Origin: JAKVCB01 sp963578605
Lineage (GTDB): Bacteria > Planctomycetota > Planctomycetia > Pirellulales > Lacipirellulaceae
Direction: 5' to 3'
Assembly: GCA_963578605.1 (NCBI GenBank)
Contig: CAUZEA010000093.1
Span: forward strand, 1-22,681
Length of the DNA: 22,681 nucleotides
In this document: piece by piece, positions 16,003-22,549 of the stretch
How the letters are laid out: each line of letters opens with the position of its first letter
Numbering within the stretch: the first letter of the stretch is position 1
Position numbers and translations under genes: made by a program
The notes under the pieces: model-generated
Seen by the model: only the letters and a program-made list of their open reading frames with translations
What the model was told of the DNA's origin: nothing
The model's database searches: none

Positions 16003-16509
16003 TTACTTGTTTTGCAGCATATTGAGCGGAATGGGAATCCCTTGGATGGTTCCGTCACAGACAAGATTCTCGCCAACGAAGCATTGGAAGCGTGAGCGGA
16101 TCAGGGCATGGCGGCGGACCTGCAGTTTCTCACAGGTAAGCACCAGGCGGTCGCCCGGGACAACCGTTCCGCGAAAACGAATATCGTTCATCCCGCCGAA
16201 ACCAAGCATTTCGGCACCAATCAAATCGTGCTTTTGGACATGATAGCTGCAGAGCTGGGCTGCCGCTTCGCACATGATGACTCCTGGCATCAGGGGCATT
16301 CCGGGCATGTGCCCTCGCGCCCAAAAATCGTCTGCGGAAGTGTCTTTGTAGCCAACGCAAATCCCGCTTTCCACATCGTCGTAAACGATGGCGGTCAGTT
16401 GCTCCATCTCAAACCGCTGCGGATTGATGTGGCGAATATCCTCAAGGTCCGCAACGACGTTGTTGAGGTCGTACTCCGCAGGGTCAATAATCAGTGACTT
16501 GTTGGCCAC
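16003..16509 (-). CDS. FabZ-type 3-hydroxyacyl-ACP dehydratase (hotdog fold)
   Basis: A 168-residue single hotdog-domain dehydratase. The catalytic histidine is His67 in ARGHMPGMPLMPGV and the catalytic acid is Glu81 in IMCEAAAQLCSY, matching the FabZ pattern H-x-P-G-x-P-x-M-P-G-V...E-A. Later motifs are GFGGMNDIRFRGTVVPGDRLVLTC. It should remove water from 3-hydroxyacyl-ACP in fatty acid or related acyl-chain synthesis. It is about 20 residues longer than typical FabZ because of an N-terminal part (MANKSLIIDPAEYDL). The start is GTG 16509; no strong Shine-Dalgarno is visible. No lpx or other fab gene is adjacent, so a role in bulk fatty-acid synthesis versus a specialised acyl pathway is open. 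Confidence 0.88.
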   Translation of the reverse strand: MANKSLIIDPAEYDLNNVVADLEDIRHINPQRFEMEQLTAIVYDDVESGICVGYKDTSADDFWARGHMPGMPLMPGVIMCEAAAQLCSYHVQKHDLIGAEMLGFGGMNDIRFRGTVVPGDRLVLTCEKLQVRRHALIRSRFQCFVGENLVCDGTIQGIPIPLNMLQNK

Positions 16510-16657
16510 GTTGGTACTCGGTCAGATTGGTTGGGGAGACGGGACGGCGGGCAGCATGAACGGCCAGTTGAACGGTCGATTTTTTGGGGCCTCCGTGCAG
16601 GTCTGCTGGGAGCCCGGTCGGCATGCCAAAACAAAGCCAATCCCCCGGTCAGGCAGC

Positions 16658-16756
16658 TTAAGTCTTCACTTTTTGGCGCCGTTGTTTACGGGGTCGGCTA
16701 CAGGAGGGGCGTTTGCCATGATTGGCTTTCTTGACTTTGCGTCCAGGTTTTGACAT
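16658..16756 (-). CDS. 32-residue highly basic protein, bL37-like motif
   Basis: A very short gene on the minus strand. Its start is fixed by GAGGAG (complement of 16763-16768) exactly 6 nt before the ATG at 16754-16756, the best Shine-Dalgarno seen in this half of the window. The product begins MSKPGRKVKKANHGKRP and continues with an Arg/Lys/Gln-rich tail ending KVKT. Nearly half of its residues are Lys or Arg, and there is one Cys (residue 19). The GRK...KANHGKRP pattern resembles what I recall of bL37, the tiny large-subunit ribosomal protein described in mycobacteria. A ribosomal or RNA-binding role is therefore a reasonable inference, but not proven. It lies 148 bp upstream of the FabZ-like gene on the same strand. 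Two tandem 13-bp repeats sit just upstream of its start. Confidence 0.7.
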   Translation of the reverse strand: MSKPGRKVKKANHGKRPSCSRPRKQRRQKVKT

Positions 16757-16774
16757 CGGGGGCTCCTCAGTATA

Positions 16775-16803
16775 AAATGGGCGCCGCATCAAATGGGCGC
16801 TGC
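16775..16803. repeat. Two 13-bp direct repeats upstream of the small basic gene
   Basis: AAATGGGCGCCGC (16775-16787) and AAATGGGCGCTGC (16791-16803) differ at one base and are spaced 16 bp start to start. They begin 19 bp upstream of the ATG of the minus-strand small gene. The position suits a binding site for a regulator or a leader element. Confidence 0.5.
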
Positions 16804-16840
16804 GCGAGCGGATCAGCTCTAGGGGGCCAAATTTGCCTGC

Positions 16841-16869
16841 CGAAGCGTTGCTTCGAGTACACTAGTGTA
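16841..16869. promoter_or_regulatory. Hairpin followed by a 12-bp palindrome
   Basis: CGAAGC (16841-16846) and GCTTCG (16850-16855) form a 6-bp stem with a 3-nt loop. Three bases on, TACACTAGTGTA (16858-16869) is a perfect 12-bp palindrome. Both lie about 85-115 bp upstream of the small basic gene, where its promoter should be. A dimeric repressor site is one possibility. Confidence 0.35.
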
Positions 16870-17086
16870 GCAAGGTGAAAGCAGGACTGGAAGGTGTTAC
16901 GCGGGGCCAGTTTGGCAGACCCAGTTTGCCTCCCCCCCTGACCCCCTTGGAGAGCACTCCTGTTGGGGTAACCTCCCGACCGAGGAGACGATTTTCGTGT
17001 GTTAACTTGGGTAACTTGCCGGTGGGCTTTTTGGGGTCCAAAGTGGGGTTGGGAGGGGCGTTGAGAGGCGAAAACTGGTTTGCGAG

Positions 17087-17248
17087 TGGCCGGAGGCGTA
17101 TCTCTGCGGCAGCGGGGCCGACAAGAGCAAGCCGCTGGCCGCGGAGCTGGGAGAACGGTTGCCGGGGAAACTTGTGGGTCACGAGTCGGCCGAGCAGATC
17201 ACACTCTTCACATCACTCGGCTTGGCCGCCAGCCCAACCTTCACTTAA
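17087..17248 (+). pseudogene. 3' remnant of an ornithine cyclodeaminase-family gene
   Basis: Reading in the frame that ends at the TAA at 17246-17248, about 50 codons translate to a sequence containing ADKSKPLAAELGERLPGK and then ESAEQITLFTSLGLA. This closely follows the C-terminal signature of the ornithine cyclodeaminase / mu-crystallin family (pattern ELG-x-V-x-x-G-x-x-P-G-R-x-S-x-x-E-I-T-L-F-x-S-x-G-L-A). The rest of the expected protein of about 320 residues is missing. The same frame further upstream gives Gly/Arg/Val-rich sequence without family motifs, and the end after GLA does not match the family either. It is best read as a decayed or truncated gene. Confidence 0.6.
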
Positions 17249-17490
17249 ACACGGACCCCACGGTGGGGGCAGGTCACTCCGCGTAGCATCACTTCTGTCT
17301 GTGGAAATCAAATTTCCTATCCTTAATTTCGTATCCTTTCACGAATTAACATGCCGGAGAAGATCAGGCGTGCAGTGACACCTGCCAGAATGAGGAGACG
17401 ATAGTCAAAGGAACATCGCGAGATACTTTATGGTTCAAAGCTCCCGGTTCGGCCCGGGGTCCTGAGTTTTCAATAGGCAGGATCAACAGG

Positions 17491-19740
17491 ATGGTGATGA
17501 TGAAGAAATTTGCATCAATCAGCAGGGTTGCGACAGGTTTCACCGGGGGGCCAAGGTTCAGGATGCCCCATTCGATCCTGTATGTTCTGTTCGCAGTGGT
17601 CGCCGGTCACATGCCACTGGATGCCTGTCCCGTTCTGCAATCAGATAAATCACGGGGAAACAATGCACTGACGAATTCAATTGGTATGAAGCTTCAGCAA
17701 ATACTGGCAGGAACGTTCCTGATGGGGTCGCTTCCTGGTGATCCAGGGGCGGAGGAAGATGAAATGCCACAACATAGAGTCCGCATCACGCGCCCCTTTT
17801 ATTGTGGTGTGTATGAGGTCACCCAGGGCGAATTCCAGTCTGTGATGGGAAGGAACACCAGCTTTTTTACCAATCAGGGAGCCTTTCGAGAAACGTTGAA
17901 AGATGAAGATACGTCACGCTTTCCTGTTGATGGAGTCACCTGGTATGACGCCTGGGAGTTCTGTCGCAGGCTTACCGAGCTTCCCGAGGAAAAAGCAGCG
18001 GGGCGCGTGTACCGACTTCCCACGGAGGCCGAGTGGGAATATGCGTGTCGGGCAGGAACCAGAACGGTGTTTGCATATGGTAATGAACTTTCCGCTGACC
18101 AGGCGAACTTCAATGGTAATTATCCGTTTGGTGAGGTTCCCGCGGGACGGTTCTACAATCGTACCGTTGCGATCGGGTCCTATGCTCCTAACGCCTTCGG
18201 TCTGTATGACATGCATGGGAATGTTAACGAATGGTGTTACGACAAATTCGATCGTGATTATTACAAGCGGTCACCGGTGGACTCCCCACGCGGACCCCGT
18301 CGCGGAACCTCACCTGTCATTCGAGGGGGTGACTGGTACAGTGATGGGCGGGATTGCCGAAGTGCTTTTCGTTATGCTGATATTCCTGACGGCACGTTCT
18401 ACGCTTTGGGATTTCGTGTCGTGTGTGAACTGGCCTCGAGCGGGGCTGTTTTCCGATTGCCTTTCGAACCTGTAGCTACGGCTGAAGCGGAATCGCAAAA
18501 GAGGGCTCGGCCGCTGACCTTGCCGGACGAACCGGCCCCTGCTTCAGGAGAGGAGTGGCCCCATTGGCGCGGTCCACGGGCCGATGGGAGCTGGTTCGGA
18601 CCGAAACTCTCTGCAACCTGGCCCGCAGGTGGTTTGCGCCGCGTATGGGAAAGTCCGCTTGGAGGTGGTTATGGTGGCATATCGGTCGCCGGCGGACGGG
18701 TTTATGTGATGGATCGTCAAACCACACCCGAGGAAGTCGAACGGGTACTTTGTTATGCCGCGGTGGGTGGAAGACTCCTGTGGTCGAAAAGTTATCCCGT
18801 CAATTATGAGAATATTGCCTATGGTAGTGGGCCTCGAAGCACACCCACAATTCATAAGGGACGGGTTTATACGCTGGGCGCGACTGGACAATTGCGATGT
18901 TATGATGCGATTTTCGGGACCGAACACTGGTCCCAGGATCTGGTCGCAGACTACGGATCGCGGATACCGATCTGGGGATTAAGCGCATCGCCTGTTATTT
19001 TCGAAAATCTGGTTATCGTGCATGCGGGAGGAGAGCCCGGTGCATGCTACCTCGCGTTTGACTTCGAATCGGGACAGGAGATATGGAGAAACCTGACCGA
19101 TGCGGCTGGCTATGCGACCCCTGTTGTGATCCAGCATCAAGGGCTCGCGCAGCTTTTATGCTGGACTCCCGAGAACGTGCATGGGCTGGATCCCCGTAGC
19201 GGTCAATCCTTGTGGGCAGTGCCCTTTATCGTGAATTACGGGACCTCAATTGCCGATCCGACATTTGACCGGGGGGTTGTGCTGGTGAGCAGTTATTACG
19301 ATGGGAGTAAGGCCATTCAACTTTCTGCTGACCCGCAGGGAACAGAAATCGCATGGCAGGATCGTCGCAACATGCGCGCCTTGATGTCTCAACCGCTCGT
19401 GCAGAAGGGCTATGGCTATATGATTGACAAACGACATGGGCTCACTTGTTTTGAATTGCAAACAGGGAAAAAAATCTGGGATGATGACAATCGCATGACT
19501 CCCAAGGGGCGCAACCCCCAGGCGACGTTGGTCTGGATTAACGACCAGGACCGGGCGATGGCCCTAAATTCAGACGGTGATCTCATTCTCATGCGTCTGG
19601 GACCGGAAGGTTATCATGAAGAGGCGCGTGCTAATGTAATCGGCCGTACCTGGGCCCACCCGGCTTATTCCGGAAATTGCATTTATGCGAGAAGTGATAC
19701 GGAAATTGTCTGCGTCTTACTCCCGTGTGTCGATCGCTAG
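17491..19740 (+). CDS. FGE-like (SUMF1-type) domain fused to a PQQ-like beta-propeller, exported
   Basis: A 749-residue two-domain protein. A hydrophobic segment (about 28-46, ILYVLFAVVAGHMPLDAC) suggests export. ATG 17563 would give a cleaner signal peptide than ATG 17491, so the start is uncertain. Residues about 62-312 form a formylglycine-generating-enzyme fold, with LPTEAEWEYACRAGT (176-190), GLYDMHGNVNEWC (237-249) and RGGDW (278-282). Of the two active-site cysteines of true FGE, only the second is kept (Cys289); the first is Ser284. From residue 355 a PQQ-like/WD-type propeller begins with the typical WPHWRGPRADG and carries several blade repeats (VYTLGATGQLRCYD, VHGLDPRSGQSLW, LTCFELQTGKKIW). 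FGE-like and PQQ-like proteins are common separately in planctomycetes. A binding or carbohydrate-associated extracytoplasmic role is inferred; no catalytic activity is claimed. Confidence 0.85.
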   Translation: MVMMKKFASISRVATGFTGGPRFRMPHSILYVLFAVVAGHMPLDACPVLQSDKSRGNNALTNSIGMKLQQILAGTFLMGSLPGDPGAEEDEMPQHRVRITRPFYCGVYEVTQGEFQSVMGRNTSFFTNQGAFRETLKDEDTSRFPVDGVTWYDAWEFCRRLTELPEEKAAGRVYRLPTEAEWEYACRAGTRTVFAYGNELSADQANFNGNYPFGEVPAGRFYNRTVAIGSYAPNAFGLYDMHGNVNEWCYDKFDRDYYKRSPVDSPRGPRRGTSPVIRGGDWYSDGRDCRSAFRYADIPDGTFYALGFRVVCELASSGAVFRLPFEPVATAEAESQKRARPLTLPDEPAPASGEEWPHWRGPRADGSWFGPKLSATWPAGGLRRVWESPLGGGYGGISVAGGRVYVMDRQTTPEEVERVLCYAAVGGRLLWSKSYPVNYENIAYGSGPRSTPTIHKGRVYTLGATGQLRCYDAIFGTEHWSQDLVADYGSRIPIWGLSASPVIFENLVIVHAGGEPGACYLAFDFESGQEIWRNLTDAAGYATPVVIQHQGLAQLLCWTPENVHGLDPRSGQSLWAVPFIVNYGTSIADPTFDRGVVLVSSYYDGSKAIQLSADPQGTEIAWQDRRNMRALMSQPLVQKGYGYMIDKRHGLTCFELQTGKKIWDDDNRMTPKGRNPQATLVWINDQDRAMALNSDGDLILMRLGPEGYHEEARANVIGRTWAHPAYSGNCIYARSDTEIVCVLLPCVDR

Positions 19741-19829
19741 GTCAGGCAGGAGACGTTTTCTGGTGATGGGCGTGCCTCGCCTTTGAGGTGGTTGCTCGCG
19801 TTCACGTGCCAGCCCATTCCGGTCTAGGG

Positions 19830-19862
19830 TCGAGCGGTGTCCGTGGAGTTCAAGCCGCTCGA
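19830..19862. terminator. Inverted repeat in the gap between the two FGE-domain genes
   Basis: TCGAGCGG (19830-19837) and CCGCTCGA (19855-19862) are exact 8-bp inverted repeats with a 17-nt loop. The repeat lies in the 152-bp gap where the two genes converge, so a bidirectional terminator is plausible. There is no T-run. The self-complementary tract CCGCGCGCGCGG follows at 19873-19884. Confidence 0.3.
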
Positions 19863-19892
19863 TTATCGTTTGCCGCGCGCGCGGTAGAAAAT

Positions 19893-22223
19893 CTATTTCG
19901 ACTGCTCAACAAGCAGTTGCACCGTGTCGGCAACCAGGTGCCAGTAGGCGACATCCTCCGCGAAGGAAGAGCTTTCCAACGCGGGAACCGGATAGCCCGG
20001 GATCTGCAGAACCGCGTTGTACTGAGCAAACTTCAGGTCGATATAGATCCGATTGTCGCCTTGGGGAAGCTGGTCGAAGGAGGTGGGATGCAACAGCTCA
20101 CCCACTTCTCCGTAGACTGCCGACTTGGGAGGTACGTCCTGAACAAGGGTGAAGCAGAGGATTTGCTTGCCACCAACCCGGTCAACCACGTTGGCAAGTC
20201 GGGGCGGGTACCAGTTGTAACCGACGAACAAGGCCACATCGTCTTTGCGTACTTCGTCCTCGAATTGCGGATAGTAGGCATTTCCCTCGCTGTAGACCTT
20301 AAAGAGGCCGGGGTCGCCGCGGAGGCCATCGGGGTTGACACCGTGGATGAGCAAGACGAACGGTTTGCGGTCACTCCTCACCGCTGCGGCGATCCACTGC
20401 GCCGCTTTGCGGAACTGCGGTCGTTGTTCCGGGACGATGCTGCTCACGATCTCTCGCAGGTGGTCGAGGTACGTGTTCCCGAACCTTGCCTTCGCCACGG
20501 GCTCGACGTTGAACGCGGGGATGAACTTGTAGTCGTGCAGCAGCGGAGTGTTCCATATCTGGGGACTTTCGTACGTCACCGAGAGCAGGATTCCTGGGAT
20601 CTTGCCGCGGCGCATGAACGCGCTGATGAGTTCGGCCTGAAACGTCCAGAGTCGCAGACGATTGGCGATGTTTCGGCCGGAGCAGATTTTCTCGGGCCAC
20701 CCCGGAATCTCCACGATGCCGCCATTGGGGACGTCGTGCCGGATGAAGATGAGGTTGTCGCGCCGTCCGAACTTCTCCCCTAACTCTTTGGCGGTCGTTG
20801 TCGATCCGAAGAACACGACAAGTGCCCCGTCGCTCAGGAGTTGTTCAATGTACGAATTGAGCTGGTGCCTCTCCTGCTTCTCGTTCTCGTAGCCGAGCAT
20901 GACGACGTCCTGGCTCTCGACCTGTTGAACGGTGAAGTGGTCCACGAACTGCTTCGTTCGATAGTAGGGGACCTCATCTTCGGATGATCCTGCTCCGGGA
21001 TCTTCGGACGATTCTCCTCCGGGTACAGGTTGGCTCACCGGTTTCGTAGGCAAATACTGGTGTGCGAAAGCGATCCCACCGGCACGCCAGACCGGCTCCA
21101 ATGCGAAGCCTCGATCTCCGGCGGACAACAGCTCTCCGTCACGACCGACTATCCTCTCGGCGGCGGCTTCGGCGGCCCGGGTGATTTCTGGAAGCGAGCT
21201 TCTGGTGGCCTCGATCTCCGTCAGAACGAAGTTGACATAGTGGTCGCCGGCTTGCTCGACCTCGATGAGGCCCGCGGTTCCACCTGTATCCGCTTCGCCA
21301 GACAACGGCTTCACGCACCGAAACCCGGTGAAGAGATTCAGATCGTCCTGCGCCGTGCCCTGGCGGTCGGCGCTGCGAATGTGCAGCGCGACGTTCGCCC
21401 ACGATCCACCGCGGCGTGCCCGTAGCTTTTGGTCCGTGGCGTCTGCAGCCTTGCGGTCGGGGTACGGTGCCTGGATTTCAGCGCACCACTCCCAGGCATT
21501 GCCGGCCATGTCGTGAATTCCAAACGGACTCACCGACTTGGGGAACGCTCCCACGTGTGAAGTCAGCGGGAACAACACCTTCTGGTCTCCCTCGTACCAC
21601 TCGGCCCAGTCTTCTGCGTTCCGCAGCGGCCTGCCGGCGTGGAACGACGAATTGTTGCACTGGAGGCGATCCCAGGAGTTCCCCCAGGGAAACACGCGAC
21701 TCGGCTTTCCAGGTGCCGGCTCGGCTCCACGCGCGGCGTACTCCCACTGTACCTCTGTCGGCAGGTGTGTTCCGGCCCATTGGCAATAGGCTTCCGCATC
21801 GTCCCAGCTCACCTGGACCACTGGGTGGTTTCCTTGACCCTTGGGGAAATCCTTCCCTTTCCAGTACAGCGGGGTTCTGTGTCCGGTGGCATCGGTGAAC
21901 GCCTTGTATTGGGCGTTGGTCACCTCGTACTTGTAGAGGTAGAACGACTCGACCGTTTGGCGGTGCCGCGGCCTTTCGTCGAGCGTGTGTTCTTTCCAAT
22001 CCTCGGGCAAACCTGTTTCACGGAAGTCCTCGTCGACTTCGCGCGAGGTCGTTCCCATCAAGAAACTGCCGCTCGGGATCAGAATCATTTCGGCGCCGTC
22101 TTTCTCATTCTTCAGCGTCGGCTGCGGATTTTTTTGCTCGGACTGAGCCGAGCTCGCGAACACCAGGAAGAACAGCCAAACCGAAGCACCATATGCAGAT
22201 CGGACGAAAACTTGCTTCTTCAT
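19893..22223 (-). CDS. Exported FGE-like domain fused to two SIS-like domains
   Basis: A 776-residue protein using the start MKKQVFVRSAYG, followed by a hydrophobic core (ASVWLFFLVFASSAQS) that makes a good signal peptide. ATG 22232 is three codons earlier and equally possible; no clear Shine-Dalgarno is seen. Residues about 42-305 are an FGE/SUMF1-type fold: MILIPSGSFLMGT, LPTEVQWEYAARG (154-166), GIHDMAGNAWEWC (235-247) and ARRGGSW (269-275). The positions of both catalytic FGE cysteines are Asn277 and Ile282, so it should not make formylglycine. A linker with a duplicated 8-residue acidic repeat lies at about 400-415. Residues about 345-600 and 602-776 look like two related alpha/beta units resembling sugar-isomerase (SIS) folds; this part is not firmly identified. 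Third codon positions are strongly C/G-rich compared with genes on the left of the window. Confidence 0.82.
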   Translation of the reverse strand: MKKQVFVRSAYGASVWLFFLVFASSAQSEQKNPQPTLKNEKDGAEMILIPSGSFLMGTTSREVDEDFRETGLPEDWKEHTLDERPRHRQTVESFYLYKYEVTNAQYKAFTDATGHRTPLYWKGKDFPKGQGNHPVVQVSWDDAEAYCQWAGTHLPTEVQWEYAARGAEPAPGKPSRVFPWGNSWDRLQCNNSSFHAGRPLRNAEDWAEWYEGDQKVLFPLTSHVGAFPKSVSPFGIHDMAGNAWEWCAEIQAPYPDRKAADATDQKLRARRGGSWANVALHIRSADRQGTAQDDLNLFTGFRCVKPLSGEADTGGTAGLIEVEQAGDHYVNFVLTEIEATRSSLPEITRAAEAAAERIVGRDGELLSAGDRGFALEPVWRAGGIAFAHQYLPTKPVSQPVPGGESSEDPGAGSSEDEVPYYRTKQFVDHFTVQQVESQDVVMLGYENEKQERHQLNSYIEQLLSDGALVVFFGSTTTAKELGEKFGRRDNLIFIRHDVPNGGIVEIPGWPEKICSGRNIANRLRLWTFQAELISAFMRRGKIPGILLSVTYESPQIWNTPLLHDYKFIPAFNVEPVAKARFGNTYLDHLREIVSSIVPEQRPQFRKAAQWIAAAVRSDRKPFVLLIHGVNPDGLRGDPGLFKVYSEGNAYYPQFEDEVRKDDVALFVGYNWYPPRLANVVDRVGGKQILCFTLVQDVPPKSAVYGEVGELLHPTSFDQLPQGDNRIYIDLKFAQYNAVLQIPGYPVPALESSSFAEDVAYWHLVADTVQLLVEQSK
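20977..21024. repeat. Tandem 24-bp duplication inside the FGE-SIS gene
   Basis: Two adjacent 24-bp units (20977-21000 and 21001-21024) match at 20 of 24 positions. On the coding strand they give the acidic/glycine linker PGGESSED-PGAGSSED. The in-frame duplication lengthens a flexible linker within the C-terminal part of the protein. Confidence 0.75.
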
Positions 22224-22307
22224 GGGTGTCATCCGGAAAGAGAGTATGTGAGGGATAGAACATTGCCACAACGCGAACAGAATTATATCAACAGAATCGG
22301 TGCGGGG

Positions 22308-22499
22308 TCAATTAGCCCGAGTCACGAACTTGCCAGTGCACCTCATGTCAGTCGCCAGGAAAGCGAGGAAGCAAAAGTCGCTCGGGTGCCGCGTCTTGGC
22401 GTCGGTGTAGCCGGGGAACACCGTGTTCAGCGTCGCGAGGTCGTTGCCGAAGTGTCGCGTGAAGCTGATAACGTTTGATGTTCGCGCCGCTCCCTTCAT
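22308..22499 (-). CDS. Possible 63-residue hypothetical protein or gene fragment
   Basis: An open frame starts at ATG 22499 and encodes 63 residues, beginning MKGAARTSNVISFTRHFG. I do not recognise it. Its third codon positions are overwhelmingly C or G across the middle, which is how the neighbouring FGE-SIS gene looks and is unusual for chance sequence. The only purine-rich upstream sequence is the 12-base G run one base from the ATG, too close and too homopolymeric to be a normal Shine-Dalgarno. It may be a real small gene, or the surviving 3' part of a longer gene whose frame was broken at or before the homopolymer. It lies between the sialidase end and the FGE-SIS start, on the same strand as both. 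Confidence 0.3.
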   Translation of the reverse strand: MKGAARTSNVISFTRHFGNDLATLNTVFPGYTDAKTRHPSDFCFLAFLATDMRCTGKFVTRAN

Positions 22500-22500
22500 T

Positions 22501-22512
22501 CCCCCCCCCCCC
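22501..22512. repeat. 12-base C homopolymer
   Basis: Twelve consecutive C on the plus strand (G on the strand of the flanking genes). It is the longest homopolymer I noticed in the window and sits between the sialidase stop and the short ORF. Such tracts can vary in length by slippage and are also prone to sequencing error. Confidence 0.9.
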
Positions 22513-22549
22513 GGAAACCATCCGGCACGGTGCGCGCGTTGCGAAGTAC

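Larger units (their letters stand above)
16757..17490. other. Gene-poor region with repeats and a gene remnant
   Basis: These 734 bases contain no intact gene that I can support. From left to right they hold the Shine-Dalgarno and tandem repeats of the small basic gene, a hairpin with an adjoining palindrome, a G-rich tract (about 16900-17070), and a fragment of an ornithine-cyclodeaminase-like gene. An AT-richer stretch leads into the FGE-PQQ gene. A 167-codon open frame (16875-17378) looks non-coding: low-complexity Pro/Arg/Ser/Gly with no conserved motif. An imperfect inverted repeat, TTAATTTCGT (17323-17332) with ACGAATTAA (17341-17349), could be a regulatory site for the FGE-PQQ gene. 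Confidence 0.6.

Noticed and set aside
16757..16790. TATACT close to the small basic gene as a -10 box
   Set aside because: It abuts the Shine-Dalgarno, so transcription would start after it and lose the ribosome binding site; no -35 at proper distance.
16875..17378. 167-codon plus-strand open frame
   Set aside because: Low-complexity Pro/Arg/Ser/Gly sequence overlapping, in another frame, the ornithine-cyclodeaminase-like remnant, which has real family signal.
19788..20783. 331-codon plus-strand open frame opposite the FGE-SIS gene
   Set aside because: Mirror frame of a GC3-rich gene; such genes commonly produce long antisense open frames. The minus strand has the signal peptide and FGE motifs.
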